A stretch of 41,792 nucleotides of DNA from Neolentinus lepideus HHB14362 ss-1 (lineage: Eukaryota > Basidiomycota > Agaricomycetes > Gloeophyllales > Gloeophyllaceae): NCBI GenBank assembly GCA_001632425.1, contig KV425687.1:1-41792 (forward strand), in the 5' to 3' direction. How positions within the stretch are numbered: position 1 is the stretch's first letter; each line of letters starts with the position of its first letter. Positions 32,301 through 41,792 of this stretch are shown in pieces. The notes below the pieces were generated by a model. That model did no database searches and was not told the DNA's origin. It saw only the letters and a program-made list of their open reading frames with translations. The position numbers and the translations under genes are program-made.

Positions 32301-35300
32301 TAACATATCATGTTGCATCAACAAACGTGGTATTGCTTGCTGAAGGTCGGCAAACTCCAGTCGGCGCTTGAGTCGACAAAGACGGCTTTGATTATAGTGG
32401 TGCAACTGTTTCGCGTTCGTCAAGAAGCGAGCCTGGGCAGGTGATAGAGGGACGTCTCCAGTAATTTCCCCTTGGAAGTGCAAGGACTTAATAGTCGGCT
32501 TCTGAGCGTCGCCCACTATCTCAGCCAGTGCTGCAACCGTTGGCGACTTAAATATTTGAGAAACCGTGAAATTAAGTCCCTCCGCTCGAGCCTTCGACAT
32601 AAGTTTGATGGCGCTGATGCTGTCGCCGCCGAGAGCAAGGAATGATGTCTGCCGGCCAACCGTGTCGACAGGAATACCAAGGGTAGCAGCAATTGCACGC
32701 TGGACGGCCAGCTCGGTGGGAGATGCAGGAGATTCTGTCGATTTTGGCGCCTCAATACGGCTCAGACGGCTGCGATCTATCTTCCCGATGCTTGTCATCG
32801 GGAACTCGGGGAGACAAATAATCTCAGACGGAATCTCATATGATGGCAAAGACGTCATGCAAGCACGGCGCACAGCCTCAACGTCGACAGTCTTCGACGA
32901 GACAAATCCGACCAGAATTTGTCCATTATTCGTCCCTCGGATCATAGCAAGAGCATCGTCCACGCCCGTGACACCCCTCATTACTGAGGCAACCTCTTCG
33001 AGCTCGATTCGGTATCCCTTCAGTTTCACCTGTGCTCCGACGTAAGCGCATTATACCATAGCCAACAACACGGCACTTACTTGTGTATCATCTCTCCCGT
33101 GGAATTGCAACTCGCCATGCGGCAGCCAACGCACCAAGTCGCCAGCTCGGTACATCATTTCTCTTGGATTACCGGCCGGCATAAATGGATCCTGAACGAA
33201 CTTCGCGTTCGTCAGATCAGATCTTCCATAATAACCTCCGGCAGCTACACCCACTCCACCAATAAACAGCTCTCCTGTGACACCTATAGGGACAGGTCGC
33301 CGAGTTTCGCCATTCAGGACATACATACTCATGTTTGGGAACGGTCGGCCAAGCGTGATGGGCATATCACCCGAGTACGGAGTGGAATTGCACGACGTAC
33401 TGATGCAGCATTCGGTCGGACCATAATCAGAGTACAGTGCCACTTTCGTGCTCCACTTGTCAACTAGAGACTTGGGAAGAGCCTCTCCACAAGTGAAAAT
33501 ACATTTCAGATTCGGATGATCGCATGGATCCAGCTGCTGCAAACCACTAGGTGTGAGGCTGAGCACGTCAAGCTTCTTGATCGTAGAAAACGCATCTTCT
33601 TCACGTATCACTACTGTTGCCCCAGTGAACAGTCCTCCAAAAACCTCCTGGAGAGTCCCGTCAAAGCTAATGGCTAGCATCTGACCAATACGAGTGTCTG
33701 GACGTATGTGTTTCATCGCCGGGTGGAACCAGATGTTGTTGACGGCGCCAGAGTGATGGCATGCGATCGGCTTTGGCTTGCCTGTGGTACCAGAGGAAAA
33801 GATGATGTAAGACAAGTCTTCCCCGTGAGCAATATCTTTAGGCAAATCTGATTTTTTTGAAGGCGTAGATCCAATAAACCCATACGGCAGGCCCTCGAGA
33901 AGATGCGCCCTCTCGTGATGGATGGCTTCCGTCGTCAGTACATACGTGATGTACGCTGCAGACATCATATAGCGGATACGTTCCTCTGGAAATGTGACAT
34001 CCAAGGGAACGAACGCGGCTCCAGCCTTGACGACCGCCAACATGCCTACCACGAACTCGATACTTCGGTCCACCAGGAGTCCAACAAACTTTCCCGGCAC
34101 TATCCCCAAAGTCTTCTGCAACTGACAAGCTAAGCGATTGGTCCAGTTGTCCAGTTCCCGGTACGTGATCTTCATACCGTAATGTTCTAGCGCAACATGG
34201 TCCGGATATTTCGACGCCGCAGAAATGAAACCGCCATGCATGGTCTGGAATGGTGTTGTAGATGCACCGCCATACCCGAACTCTCGGAATCGTCGCATTT
34301 GATCCACGGAAAGCGGAATGTCGTCGACCACCATACCGTCATTTTCAGGGGAGACCATAACCCTGAGCAAGTGCTCCAGTTCATCGACGATGTCCGTGGT
34401 TGCAACTTGGTCAATCATGTTCGGATTATGAACGAACTCAAGTTGTAATCCTTCCTCGTGCGGAACGAATGTCAAGTCCGCCCCGTATTCAGTAACGTCT
34501 CCCAACCAACACCGGTCCTCCAGAATGAAGGCACCAGTCTTCGACGAGTCCTTCGCCTCCGCGGTGCCGAACGTTACTAGTGTATGAAAGAGAGACATGT
34601 GACCATCCTGACGAGCCCATTTCTGGATATTGACAAGACCCGCATGACAATGATCCAAGCTTCCCATGTACGAAGATTGCACGTTGCTCAGAAGGTCACG
34701 AATAGTCATGCCCCGCTCAAACCGAATCCTAACGGGGACGGTTGCGAGAAGGAGGCCGACCATCTTGTCGACATCAGGCACTGGGACACTCCGCCCAGCT
34801 TGCACGTTCCCAAAAATAACGTCCTCACGATTGAGATAAAGCTTGAGTATCACTGCCCAGGAAGCGTTCACCAGGGTAGCTTGCGTGATACCAAAGCGGA
34901 CACACGCCGCTCGCATGGACTCGGGAGGGATGCGTATGAGCCGATTGACCGTGTTCGACTTTCCGGACGTTGGAGATGTAGGGAGAGACAAACTGTCCGA
35001 GGGCATAACACCATCCAGGTACTTCGTCCAGTAGACTTCCGCGTCCGCCTCAGAGGCGCTAAGGATATAATCGGTGAAGGTTCTATACGAGGGTGCTGGG
35101 CTAGGTGGTATCGTATAGCAAAATGCTCGGAGATCCGATTTAACGATGCCCATGGACCAGCCATCATAAATAGAATGGTGAAGGGTCATAATTATAAAGT
35201 TTGCAGAACCATTCGATCCCTTGATGATCGTAAGACGAGCCATGGGTTGACCGAGCTCGAAACCACGCTGGAGATCCTGATGGAGAAGTTGACGACATTC

Positions 35301-38300
35301 GGTTTCGTCTTTCTGACCCAATACCAAAGGAGCTCGTTGGTCAGCATCTTCCACCACCACCTTGTATACACGTCGTCAGCATGAGCGAACAACGATAGAA
35401 GACATATAAAATCTACTTACTTGGAAGACCCCGTCTTGCGTCGTGACAAACCTGGTTCGAAGACTAGAGTGGTGATTCAAAAGGCGCTTCCAGGATATGC
35501 TGAGCCTGCTGACATCAATAGGTCGATCGGACCGTACTTTCCACATACGTCCAGTAGCGTATTTTGATCTGTCCTGCATAAGCGCGAGAATTAAGCCGGT
35601 CTGCAGCTGATTTGCTGGCAAAATATCCTGGATTGTATCCTCTCTGATACCAACATGTCGAAGTTCTGCCATCACAGCCGCCACCGTACTGAAGGACACC
35701 GATGACGGCATTTGAGGCTTTGCCTTCGGAATGACAGGCACGACTGCTGCGGCTACTGCCGACACACCAAGATAGCTTTCCAGCTTCGAGATGGTTTGTA
35801 ACTTGAATATTTGCGAGGCGGAAAATTTGTGACCGGCGGCCGTGAGGGCGGCTGCCACCCTGACGGCTGTGATACTGTCGCCGTTTGGCAACTGGAAAAA
35901 TGAGGTATCCATTCCGATCATGGACACGTCGATTCCAAGGACCTCAGCCCAGACCTTGGCAACCAGTTTCGACACTGTTGAGGAAGGAGCTCTCATGTCA
36001 GTAGGTGACGCTTCGACAAGTAATTTCTCGAGCTCCTTTCTATCCACCTTTCCATTACGCGTCATTGGCAGGTCTGACTGGCTGACGGCCTTGAACACGT
36101 CCGGGACCATGTAATGGGGTAGCACCTCGGCGCAGGAGTCCCGTACTCCGTCGATATCCACACTTTTCGGAGCAATGAACGCAATGATTCTCTCATCCTT
36201 GACGAAAACCGCAACGAACTTGACTTCCGGGTGCTGTGAGATGACATACGAAACTTCGTCCAGGTTCAAACGACGACCCTTGACTTTGATGTCGTCGTGA
36301 AGATCCTTGCGACCGATATAGTAAATGCTTCCGTCCTCAGTCCATCTACACATGTCACCGGAGGCATACAATCTCCCGCCTTCACAATACGGATCAGCGA
36401 TAAACTTCTTCGCCGTCAAATCCGGCTTGTTCAGGTACCCAATTCCAACGCCATACCCACCAATCCAGAGTTCACCTTTCATGCCGATAGGCACCCGTTG
36501 CATATTATCGTCAAGAATACGACAAATGACGTTGGGGATGGGCCTGCCGACTGTGATATCCTGGTCCTGTCGCAGCGCAGCGGAACTAGTATGAACGGTA
36601 CACTCGCTGGGCCCATATATGTTTATGATAGTGGGCACAACGTCAAGCCAAGCCTTGAGCAACGCGGCAGGTACAGGTTCACCAGCAAGCGTGATACGCT
36701 TGAGTTTCGGGAACGACCGGGGCTTCACTCGCTGAAGACCAGTGGGAGTGAACTGGAGATAGTCCAGAGTCTCAATGGTGCTCTCCCAATCAACATTGTC
36801 ATCACGCAAGACAAGAGTGGCGCCAAACATGAGGGTGGAGAATATTTCACCGACACAGCAATCAAATGCAAGACCCATAAAGTTCCCGACACGGTCTCCA
36901 GGAGAGGACAACCAGCTGCCCGAGGAATCATGGAGCACGTTCACCAGCGGCTGGTGGCGACTTATGCTGACTTTGGGTGTACCCGTCGTCCCAGACGACC
37001 CAATCCCAAACGCGGGGTCCGAAGCGTCGACGACAGGCAGCGGCGCCTCCCGGAGCACTTCACGAACGTCGCGCTCGGTGACAATGAAAACTTCCTTCAG
37101 ATCATCCTTGAACACTTCCGGCGGGTCATGCAACGCTTGCCTAGACGTCACTACCATGACATCCGCGCGACAGTCCCGTATGAGGCTCCGAATCCTAGCA
37201 CTGGGAGTCTCCTCGTCAATCGGCAGGTATGCGGCACCCGCACGGAGGACAGCCATGATCCCAACCACCATCGCTATCTCCCTGTGCACAAGCACAGGGA
37301 TGAGACAACCTTTCCCGACACCAAGGGCTATCAGCTGATGAGCCAGGCCTTCGCTTCGTCTCTCTAATTCGCCATAGGTGAGATGACGTGCACCCTCTTC
37401 GACAGCTATGGCGTCCGGATCTCGCTGAGCCTGCGCAAGGAACCCTTCGATGACACTAGTGTACGGCACCGGCCTTTTCTCTCCCTCTTCGAATGGCAGG
37501 ACACGTAACACCTCCTGAGCTATCTGCACCTGCACAAAATCCTGGAGAGTAGTCCGCTCTGCAAAGTCCGTCTCGGCATCGTCGAGGAAACTCTGCAAAA
37601 CAGCACGGAGATGTCGTTTTGCAGTCAAGGCCGTCTCGTGCGGCACAACGTTCAAGTCGTGCGACATCAAAGCATACAGAACACCATTTTTGTTGTTGAA
37701 TTCGGCAGCCAATTCGAACTCAACTGATGAAATGTGAATCAAGAACTCGGTGTCATAAGCGCCCATCTGAGCAGTCTGAACAACGAAGTTGAGAGTGATA
37801 AAGGTCCGGAACAGCTTGGCCTGCTTGACATTGAGCCACTGCGATAGTTCCCCTAAAGAAACCTGCCGATGAGAGATAATGTCAAAGTAGCCCTCCTGCA
37901 AAACTTCGGCGAGTTCCTTGATAGACTGAGTAGGCTTCACTTCGACTCGGAAAGGGAGGGTAGAGATAGTGGGGCCCATGATCCTATCAAAGATCATCAG
38001 AACCACGATCGCCTAAAACCGAACTGACGACGTACCGGTCCACATCAGCGAGAGGAGTGTCTCTACCACTAAATACCTCGCCAAAAATGTGGCCATATTC
38101 GGAAGTACTCAAGACGAGGGCCAGCGCCCAAACTGTGCGAACCAAACTCGGCGCAGTAACCCCCAGAGCGCGCGCGGCCCTCTGGAACTCCTCGACATTC
38201 CCGACCGGAAACTCGGACAGACATCGCATGCGTCTCCCAGACGCAGCCGCATCCGAAGCCTTGTCGAACGGTGCGTCCGCCAAATATTCGGTCCAGAACT

Positions 38301-39095
38301 TCTTCGCCTCTTCGCGGTCCTGGACTGACGAAATGTGTGCTTCATACTGAGCAAACGAAGGCCGACTGATGGGGAGACCGGATAACGCAGAGATGAAATC
38401 TTCGATGAGTATTTGGAGCGAAGCGGCGTCGAACAATGCGTGGTGCATGGTGACGACGAAACGCGAACTATTCTGCTTCGGAAGAGGGGCAAGACCAGCC
38501 GTCACCACAGTCTGCTTCGTCCCCTTGTGCAAACAATCAGCATACAGTTTATGTATCGGCTAGAGGTAACGTACCTCCGCGAGTATATTAATCACTTTGG
38601 CCTCATTTTTTATATACCCTTCTTGGATGACCTCAACGTCGTCATCGTCCCAGCAGAGCCGCTGCAGCTCCGTCCGACTCGGATGCACCTCCCCCAACTC
38701 GACACGGAAAATACCATGCCCGTTGGCCACAAACTGGCTGCGCAAGATGCCATTGCCCGCGACCACCGCACTCCACGCGGCCTGCGCTCGTTCAGGTTCG
38801 ACGACAGCGTTGATGGCCCACACCGTCGACCCCACGTACGCGCGCGCGTGCAGAGCAGTGACGCTGAGCATGTCCGCCTGCATAGGCGTAGCGGCCGACA
38901 CGTACGCTATGCTCTCCCCGGGCTCGAGAAAGACCGCGTGAGCGACGGCTTTTGCAACTTCGACTGGAAGACGCGGCGGATCGATGCGAGAGGAGCCACC
39001 GGACTCTGTCGGACAGGGTCTGCATGTTCTGTCAATATCACCACATATCGCCCATGTATGTCAAAGAAAACCCACTTTAATGATAGGGTAGACAT
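25643..39095 (-). CDS. Trimodular nonribosomal peptide synthetase, C-A-T-C-A-T-E-C-A-T-E with hydrophobic C-terminus
   Basis: Twelve exons give 12,870 nt (4,289 residues plus TGA). Introns of 47-60 nt: 39029-39075 (tentative), 38524-38574, 37984-38035, 35361-35420, 33030-33080, 32067-32117, 31769-31824, 29907-29961, 29068-29119, 28838-28887 and 27870-27927. Every intron is GT..AG and every junction restores a conserved motif, for example GRDDTQ/VKLKG, SGTTG/KPKG and LGGD/SISAL. The whole coding length is divisible by three, so I treat it as one gene. The enzyme should load three amino acids, join them and epimerise at least the second. There is no thioesterase, reductase or terminal C domain. 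The N-terminal C domain implies an acylated or otherwise capped first residue, or a partner donating to it. The ATG at 39095 is inferred through the tentative first intron. It is divergent from a diaminobutyrate aminotransferase gene. Confidence 0.93.
26377..31017 (-). other. NRPS module 3: C3-A3-T3-E2 (residues about 2571-4046)
   Basis: C3 has HHSISDGWS from 2710 and, following E1, should be a D-accepting C domain. A3 runs from about 3033 to 3495 with FTSGTTGKPKG, FRSGD and NGKVDKEAL. Its A5 motif is unusual, NSCAPSETT in place of N.YGPTE. The pocket residues by eye are D-M-W-F-A-S-S-I-I-K. T3 has Ser 3548 (LGGDSISAL, split by an intron). E2 keeps HHICIDLVSW (3733 on) and FNYFG, but the Glu motif reads AIVSHGR, with Val 3873 at the catalytic Glu, and WFSTSNGSP replaces WFTS.YP. 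Confidence 0.88.
31095..35693 (-). other. NRPS module 2: C2-A2-T2-E1 (residues about 1085-2545)
   Basis: C2 has HHSIYDGWS at 1236-1244. A2 runs from about 1549 to 2024 with SSGTTGKPK, SDYGPTECC, YRAGD and SIGKIDR. Its pocket residues by eye are D-G-Q-S-F-C-D-I-S-K. The Asp at position 322 could face a cationic side chain such as diaminobutyrate. T2 is canonical (LGGDSISA, Ser 2072). E1 looks complete: HHLIVDIVSF from 2251, catalytic Glu 2378 in CVESHGR, DISRTVGWFTSTYP and EFNYFG. The second residue is therefore predicted to be D. Confidence 0.88.
35765..39095 (-). other. NRPS module 1: C1-A1-T1 (residues about 1-1061)
   Basis: C1 starts at SAATPMQADML (residues 51-61) and has its active site HHALFDA at 185-191, with Ala in place of the usual Gly. 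A1 covers about 500-975 with SSGTTGTPK, NIYGPSECT, YASGD and NGKVDRKEL. By alignment to GrsA I read the pocket residues as D-C-G-Q-T-A-I-V-H-K. A1 has two extra residues in the A8 loop (GRKDLHDDIKVKG). T1 has an extra residue before its Ser (FFQLPNGDSI, Ser 1024). Substrate unknown. Confidence 0.88.
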
Positions 39096-39218
39096 TATGC
39101 GGTAAAGTAACTTGTAGCTCAAAAAGACGGGCAGTTATTATTAGTGGCGACGACAAACTGTTCGGAGCGGTTGGCTCAAGGGTCGAAATTGTTTGACAGA
39201 GAGCGGGGGAGCAGGAGG

Positions 39219-39225
39219 TCTTATA
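39219..39225 (-). promoter_or_regulatory. Possible TATA box for the NRPS gene
   Basis: TATAAGA on the minus strand lies about 125 bp upstream of the proposed ATG at 39095. The match is imperfect and the start codon itself is tentative. Confidence 0.3.
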
Positions 39226-39785
39226 CAGACCTCCCGGTCCCGTCCTCATACAGTGACGCGACCATTCGAGTACTTTGTGTGCTCACCTGTGCCTCCACGG
39301 TCCCTCGGCACTTAGGCACCATCATTTTCATTACTGTGACTGGAAACAGTATGCAGCGCTTCTGTACGCCAGCTCCTGGGTATCTCCGTTTGGCGACGCA
39401 TCGGTCTGTCTGACACGGCACATTAATCACGTTGCATCAGTAAGTGATCCTGGGGACTTCTATCATAGAGGTTAACTGTCCCTCGACGATCCAGTAACCT
39501 TGATGCATCATTTCAAAACAGACCGGCCTGTGAAACTCGCCTGTAGCACGGTGGAGACCGAGGACATTGGGCACCGTTGAAAAGCATAGAAACGTTTATT
39601 TGTACCCTTTCAGAACATTGTAGCTGCGGCAGATCTGAAGCTGAAATTCGTCGCGATCACCTCGAGATTTAAAGAAACTTAGCAGCAAGGCAGTACAGAC
39701 CGAGACGCGTCCCTGTAAATCATGCCAAAGGCGATCAACCGATTGCCGCCGGCATCGCGCTGTTACAGACGTGATACTGTCACAG

Positions 39786-39870
39786 TCATTCGAACAAATG
39801 TGGCTGTCTTGTGTGGCTCCGTGCCCATCAAATTGCGACATATCATTTCAAACAAATGTGAGCTGTCTTG
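39786..39870. repeat. Short direct repeat in the divergent promoter
   Basis: The core AACAAATGTG(A)GCTGTCTTG occurs at 39793-39811 and 39851-39870, each preceded by TCATT. The spacing is about 57 bp. It could be a paired operator for a pathway regulator. Confidence 0.55.
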
Positions 39871-40342
39871 ATTTTTAATATCTCTAATCCGAGACCCGCA
39901 TCCCACAGACGCGCACTTCCACATGCTCCTGGACAGCTTTAGCGAGCAGGGCTGAAACCTTGATCGCGATTTGCGTAAAGTATGCGCAGCGTTGCTGATG
40001 ATCGGACCTCCATCCTCAACAGGTACGTTTGGTGTCTGAGGCACCGGCCTGAATCATCCCTTCACTGAACGGCATGTGCCCTGCCACTGAGATGCATCCA
40101 GATTCCAGACTTGCACATCCCACGAAATGATCCAGTAACCACGGATGTCTGGAATGGAATTGCGACTGACTATTGTACACTTGGTGGAAATCGGCGCTGT
40201 GAGACACGCCCGAGCCCGACTCCCCAACGGTTCAATATCAGATGAACCAGCTATTATGCTACAGTGAATAGTCCAGCGCTGTCACTGTGACTGCGTGAAG
40301 ATTTTAAAGTCGTTCTTGACCTCGTACTGAGCCCCATTCGCC

Positions 40343-41792
40343 ATGTCTCCAGTTGCCGAGTCTACTAGTCGCCTCATCGAATCTGATGCCATTCACAAAG
40401 AAACCAACGGTGGTCACGGTGCTGTCGTGCCGTTCGCTTTATCGTCTGTAGAGTCCAATGCACGCACCTATGCTCGCAGATTACCCGGCACCTTTGCCAA
40501 GGGCGATGGTCTCTGGCTATACGACACAGACGGTACGTCTTCCAGTGCAAGGTCTTTATTGCATACATCTGATAAACAAATACAGGGAACAAGTATCTCG
40601 ATCTTCTTCAGTGCGCAGGTGCACTTCCCCTGGGTCACAATCACCCCATTGTCCGTCAAGCTATCCTCGACTACGTAGACTCCCAGCTCCCACAACAATG
40701 TCTGGACCTCGCAACGACCGCAAAGACAGCCTTCGTCCAAGAGCTGTGGCGCTGGATCCCCGCCCCGCTGTCGTCCACCGGCAAGATCCAGTTCACCTCG
40801 CCCTCGGGCTCCGACGCCGTCGAAGCCGCCATGAAGCTCGTCCGCATCGCGACCGGGAGGTCCACCATCATCGCCTTCGACGGCGGCTACCACGGGCACA
40901 CTTCCGGCTCCCTCGCCGCCATGGGCAACACCGACACAAAATCGCAGCTCAAGACGGGTGCGCTAGCGGATATTGCGTTCTTCCCCTTCCCGCACCCCGA
41001 CAAGTCGCCTTTTGGCTCGAGCGTTACCGACAGCAAGGTCACTGCCGACCTGTGCGCGTCGCTGCTCGAGACCAAGCTTGCTGACCCGGAGAGTGGAATG
41101 ACAAAGCCCGCTGGAATCATTGTCGAGTGCATCCAAGGCGAAGGCGGGGTCGTGCCCGCGCCCAGGGAGTGGCTGAAACGACTGCGGCGCCTCGCCACTG
41201 AGCACGATATCCCGCTCATATTCGACGAAGTCCAAAGCGGGTTTGCCAGGAGCGGCACGCCCTTCGCCTTCGAGTACGCGGGCGTGACACCTGACGTCAT
41301 CGTCATGTCCAAAGCCGGTGAGATCTACATCACGTTATTCTTCCCACGCACTCGGATACTTAGAGCTATAATTAGTCGGGGGCAGCATGCCACTAGCGTG
41401 CATCGTCTACGATCAAAAATTAGACAAGTGGCAACCCGGGAGCCACGCCGGGACGTTCAGAGGCAATCAGCTCGCGCTTGTCACAGGTGCCCGTGTCCTT
41501 GCCCACATGCGTGAAACGAGGATATGGGAGCATGCGGCGCACATGGGTGAATTGTTCAAATCACACCTGTTCGAGCGTGCCTACACGTACGGCATCAAGC
41601 AGCATATTCTTTCCATCCGTGGCAGGGTAAGCCATAGTATTTTTCAATATTAATTTAAGCTGACGAAAATTCATAGGGTCTAATGTTGGGTGTACAACTC
41701 GTGTTGCCCGATTCAATAATTGAAGACGGCACCCTGGCACAGAAAGTCCAGGCCATCATGTTCGATAAACACAAGGTGATTATTGAACGCGG
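40343..41792 (+). CDS. Diaminobutyrate--2-oxoglutarate aminotransferase-like class III aminotransferase (3' end cut off)
   Basis: The exons are 40343-40532, 40586-41317, 41376-41626 and 41677 to the window edge; introns are 53, 58 and 50 nt and all phases agree. The product is PLP-dependent and cytosolic by lack of a signal. Family marks are YLDLLQCAGALPLGHNHP, QCLDLATTAKTAFV, FTSPSGSDAVEAAMKL, FDGGYHGHTSG, ECIQGEGG, FDEVQSGFARSG, the PLP lysine in MSKAVGG and GSHAGTFRGNQLALV. The PSGxDAVEAAxKL and HAGTFRGNQLA patterns fit the EctB/diaminobutyrate branch better than ornithine or GABA aminotransferases. It would convert L-aspartate semialdehyde and glutamate to L-2,4-diaminobutyrate. Its place opposite the NRPS start suggests precursor supply. 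The C-terminus is outside the window. Confidence 0.9.

Larger units (their letters stand above)
39096..40342. promoter_or_regulatory. Divergent intergenic region between the NRPS and the aminotransferase
   Basis: These 1.25 kb separate the two start codons and contain no recognisable gene. They hold a possible NRPS TATA box, a 26-28 bp direct repeat (39786-39811 and 39843-39870), and GATCCAGTAACC twice (39488 and 40130). Shared control of both genes from this region is inferred. Confidence 0.6.

Noticed and set aside
36297..37367. Long plus-strand open frame (356 codons) opposite NRPS module 1
   Set aside because: It is the antisense shadow of the A1 domain; the minus strand carries all the conserved motifs.
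25643..39095. NRPS fragments as several separate genes or as a frameshifted pseudogene
   Set aside because: Every gap is bridged by a GT..AG intron of 47-60 nt that rejoins a conserved motif in phase, and the sum is divisible by three.
25643..39095. Ferrichrome-type siderophore synthetase
   Set aside because: Those enzymes have repeated T-C units at the end and no E domains. This one has E domains after modules 2 and 3, and no hydroxylase or acyltransferase gene is seen nearby.
40343..41792. Ornithine or GABA aminotransferase
   Set aside because: The substrate-region patterns fit the diaminobutyrate/EctB branch better. Only phylogeny would settle it fully.
1..41792. CRISPR arrays, tRNA or rRNA genes
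   Set aside because: No regularly spaced repeats, cloverleaf sequences or rRNA blocks were seen. The only tRNA-like match is the 11-base copia primer site.

Overview
The window looks like chromosomal DNA of a filamentous basidiomycete, probably an Agaricomycete. Host genes are cut by many introns of about 47-68 nt with GTRNGT-type donors. One of them is a DUF6534-type membrane protein, a family I know mainly from basidiomycetes, and the left third is a pile of fungal retroelements and decayed repeats. There are no bacterial-style operons, and I saw no tRNA, rRNA or CRISPR array.

Layout. 1-6345: repeats, including a roughly 1.3-kb family (called U here) in direct and inverted copies, a 0.5-kb family (B) present twice, and short U-like ends. 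6346-14600: a decayed Ty3/gypsy chromovirus remnant (RNase H, integrase, chromodomain, candidate 3' LTR). It is split at 8046-13765 by a young Ty1/copia element with identical 291-bp LTRs, a 5-bp target duplication and one intact 1605-residue gag-pol frame. 14601-18930: only unrecognised or broken coding-like pieces. 18996-21227: an intact 14-exon gene for a cyclopropane-fatty-acid-synthase-like methyltransferase (+). 22761-24470: a DUF6534 membrane protein (-), bracketed by two copies of a roughly 320-bp sequence. 25643-39095: one very large nonribosomal peptide synthetase (NRPS) gene (-). 40343 to the right edge: a class III aminotransferase of the diaminobutyrate/2-oxoglutarate type (+), divergent from the NRPS.

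The main content is the NRPS plus aminotransferase pair. Eleven introns placed by eye join every NRPS fragment into one frame of 12,870 nt (4,289 residues). The order is C-A-T / C-A-T-E / C-A-T-E / long tail ending in a roughly 37-residue hydrophobic stretch. There is no thioesterase, reductase or terminal condensation domain. The last E domain has Val where the catalytic Glu of epimerases is expected. The divergent neighbour should make L-2,4-diaminobutyrate from aspartate semialdehyde, an obvious candidate building block. I infer a small gene cluster for an N-capped, probably diaminobutyrate-containing tripeptide with a D residue at position 2, made by a possibly membrane-tethered enzyme. 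I do not recognise a described pathway with this combination.
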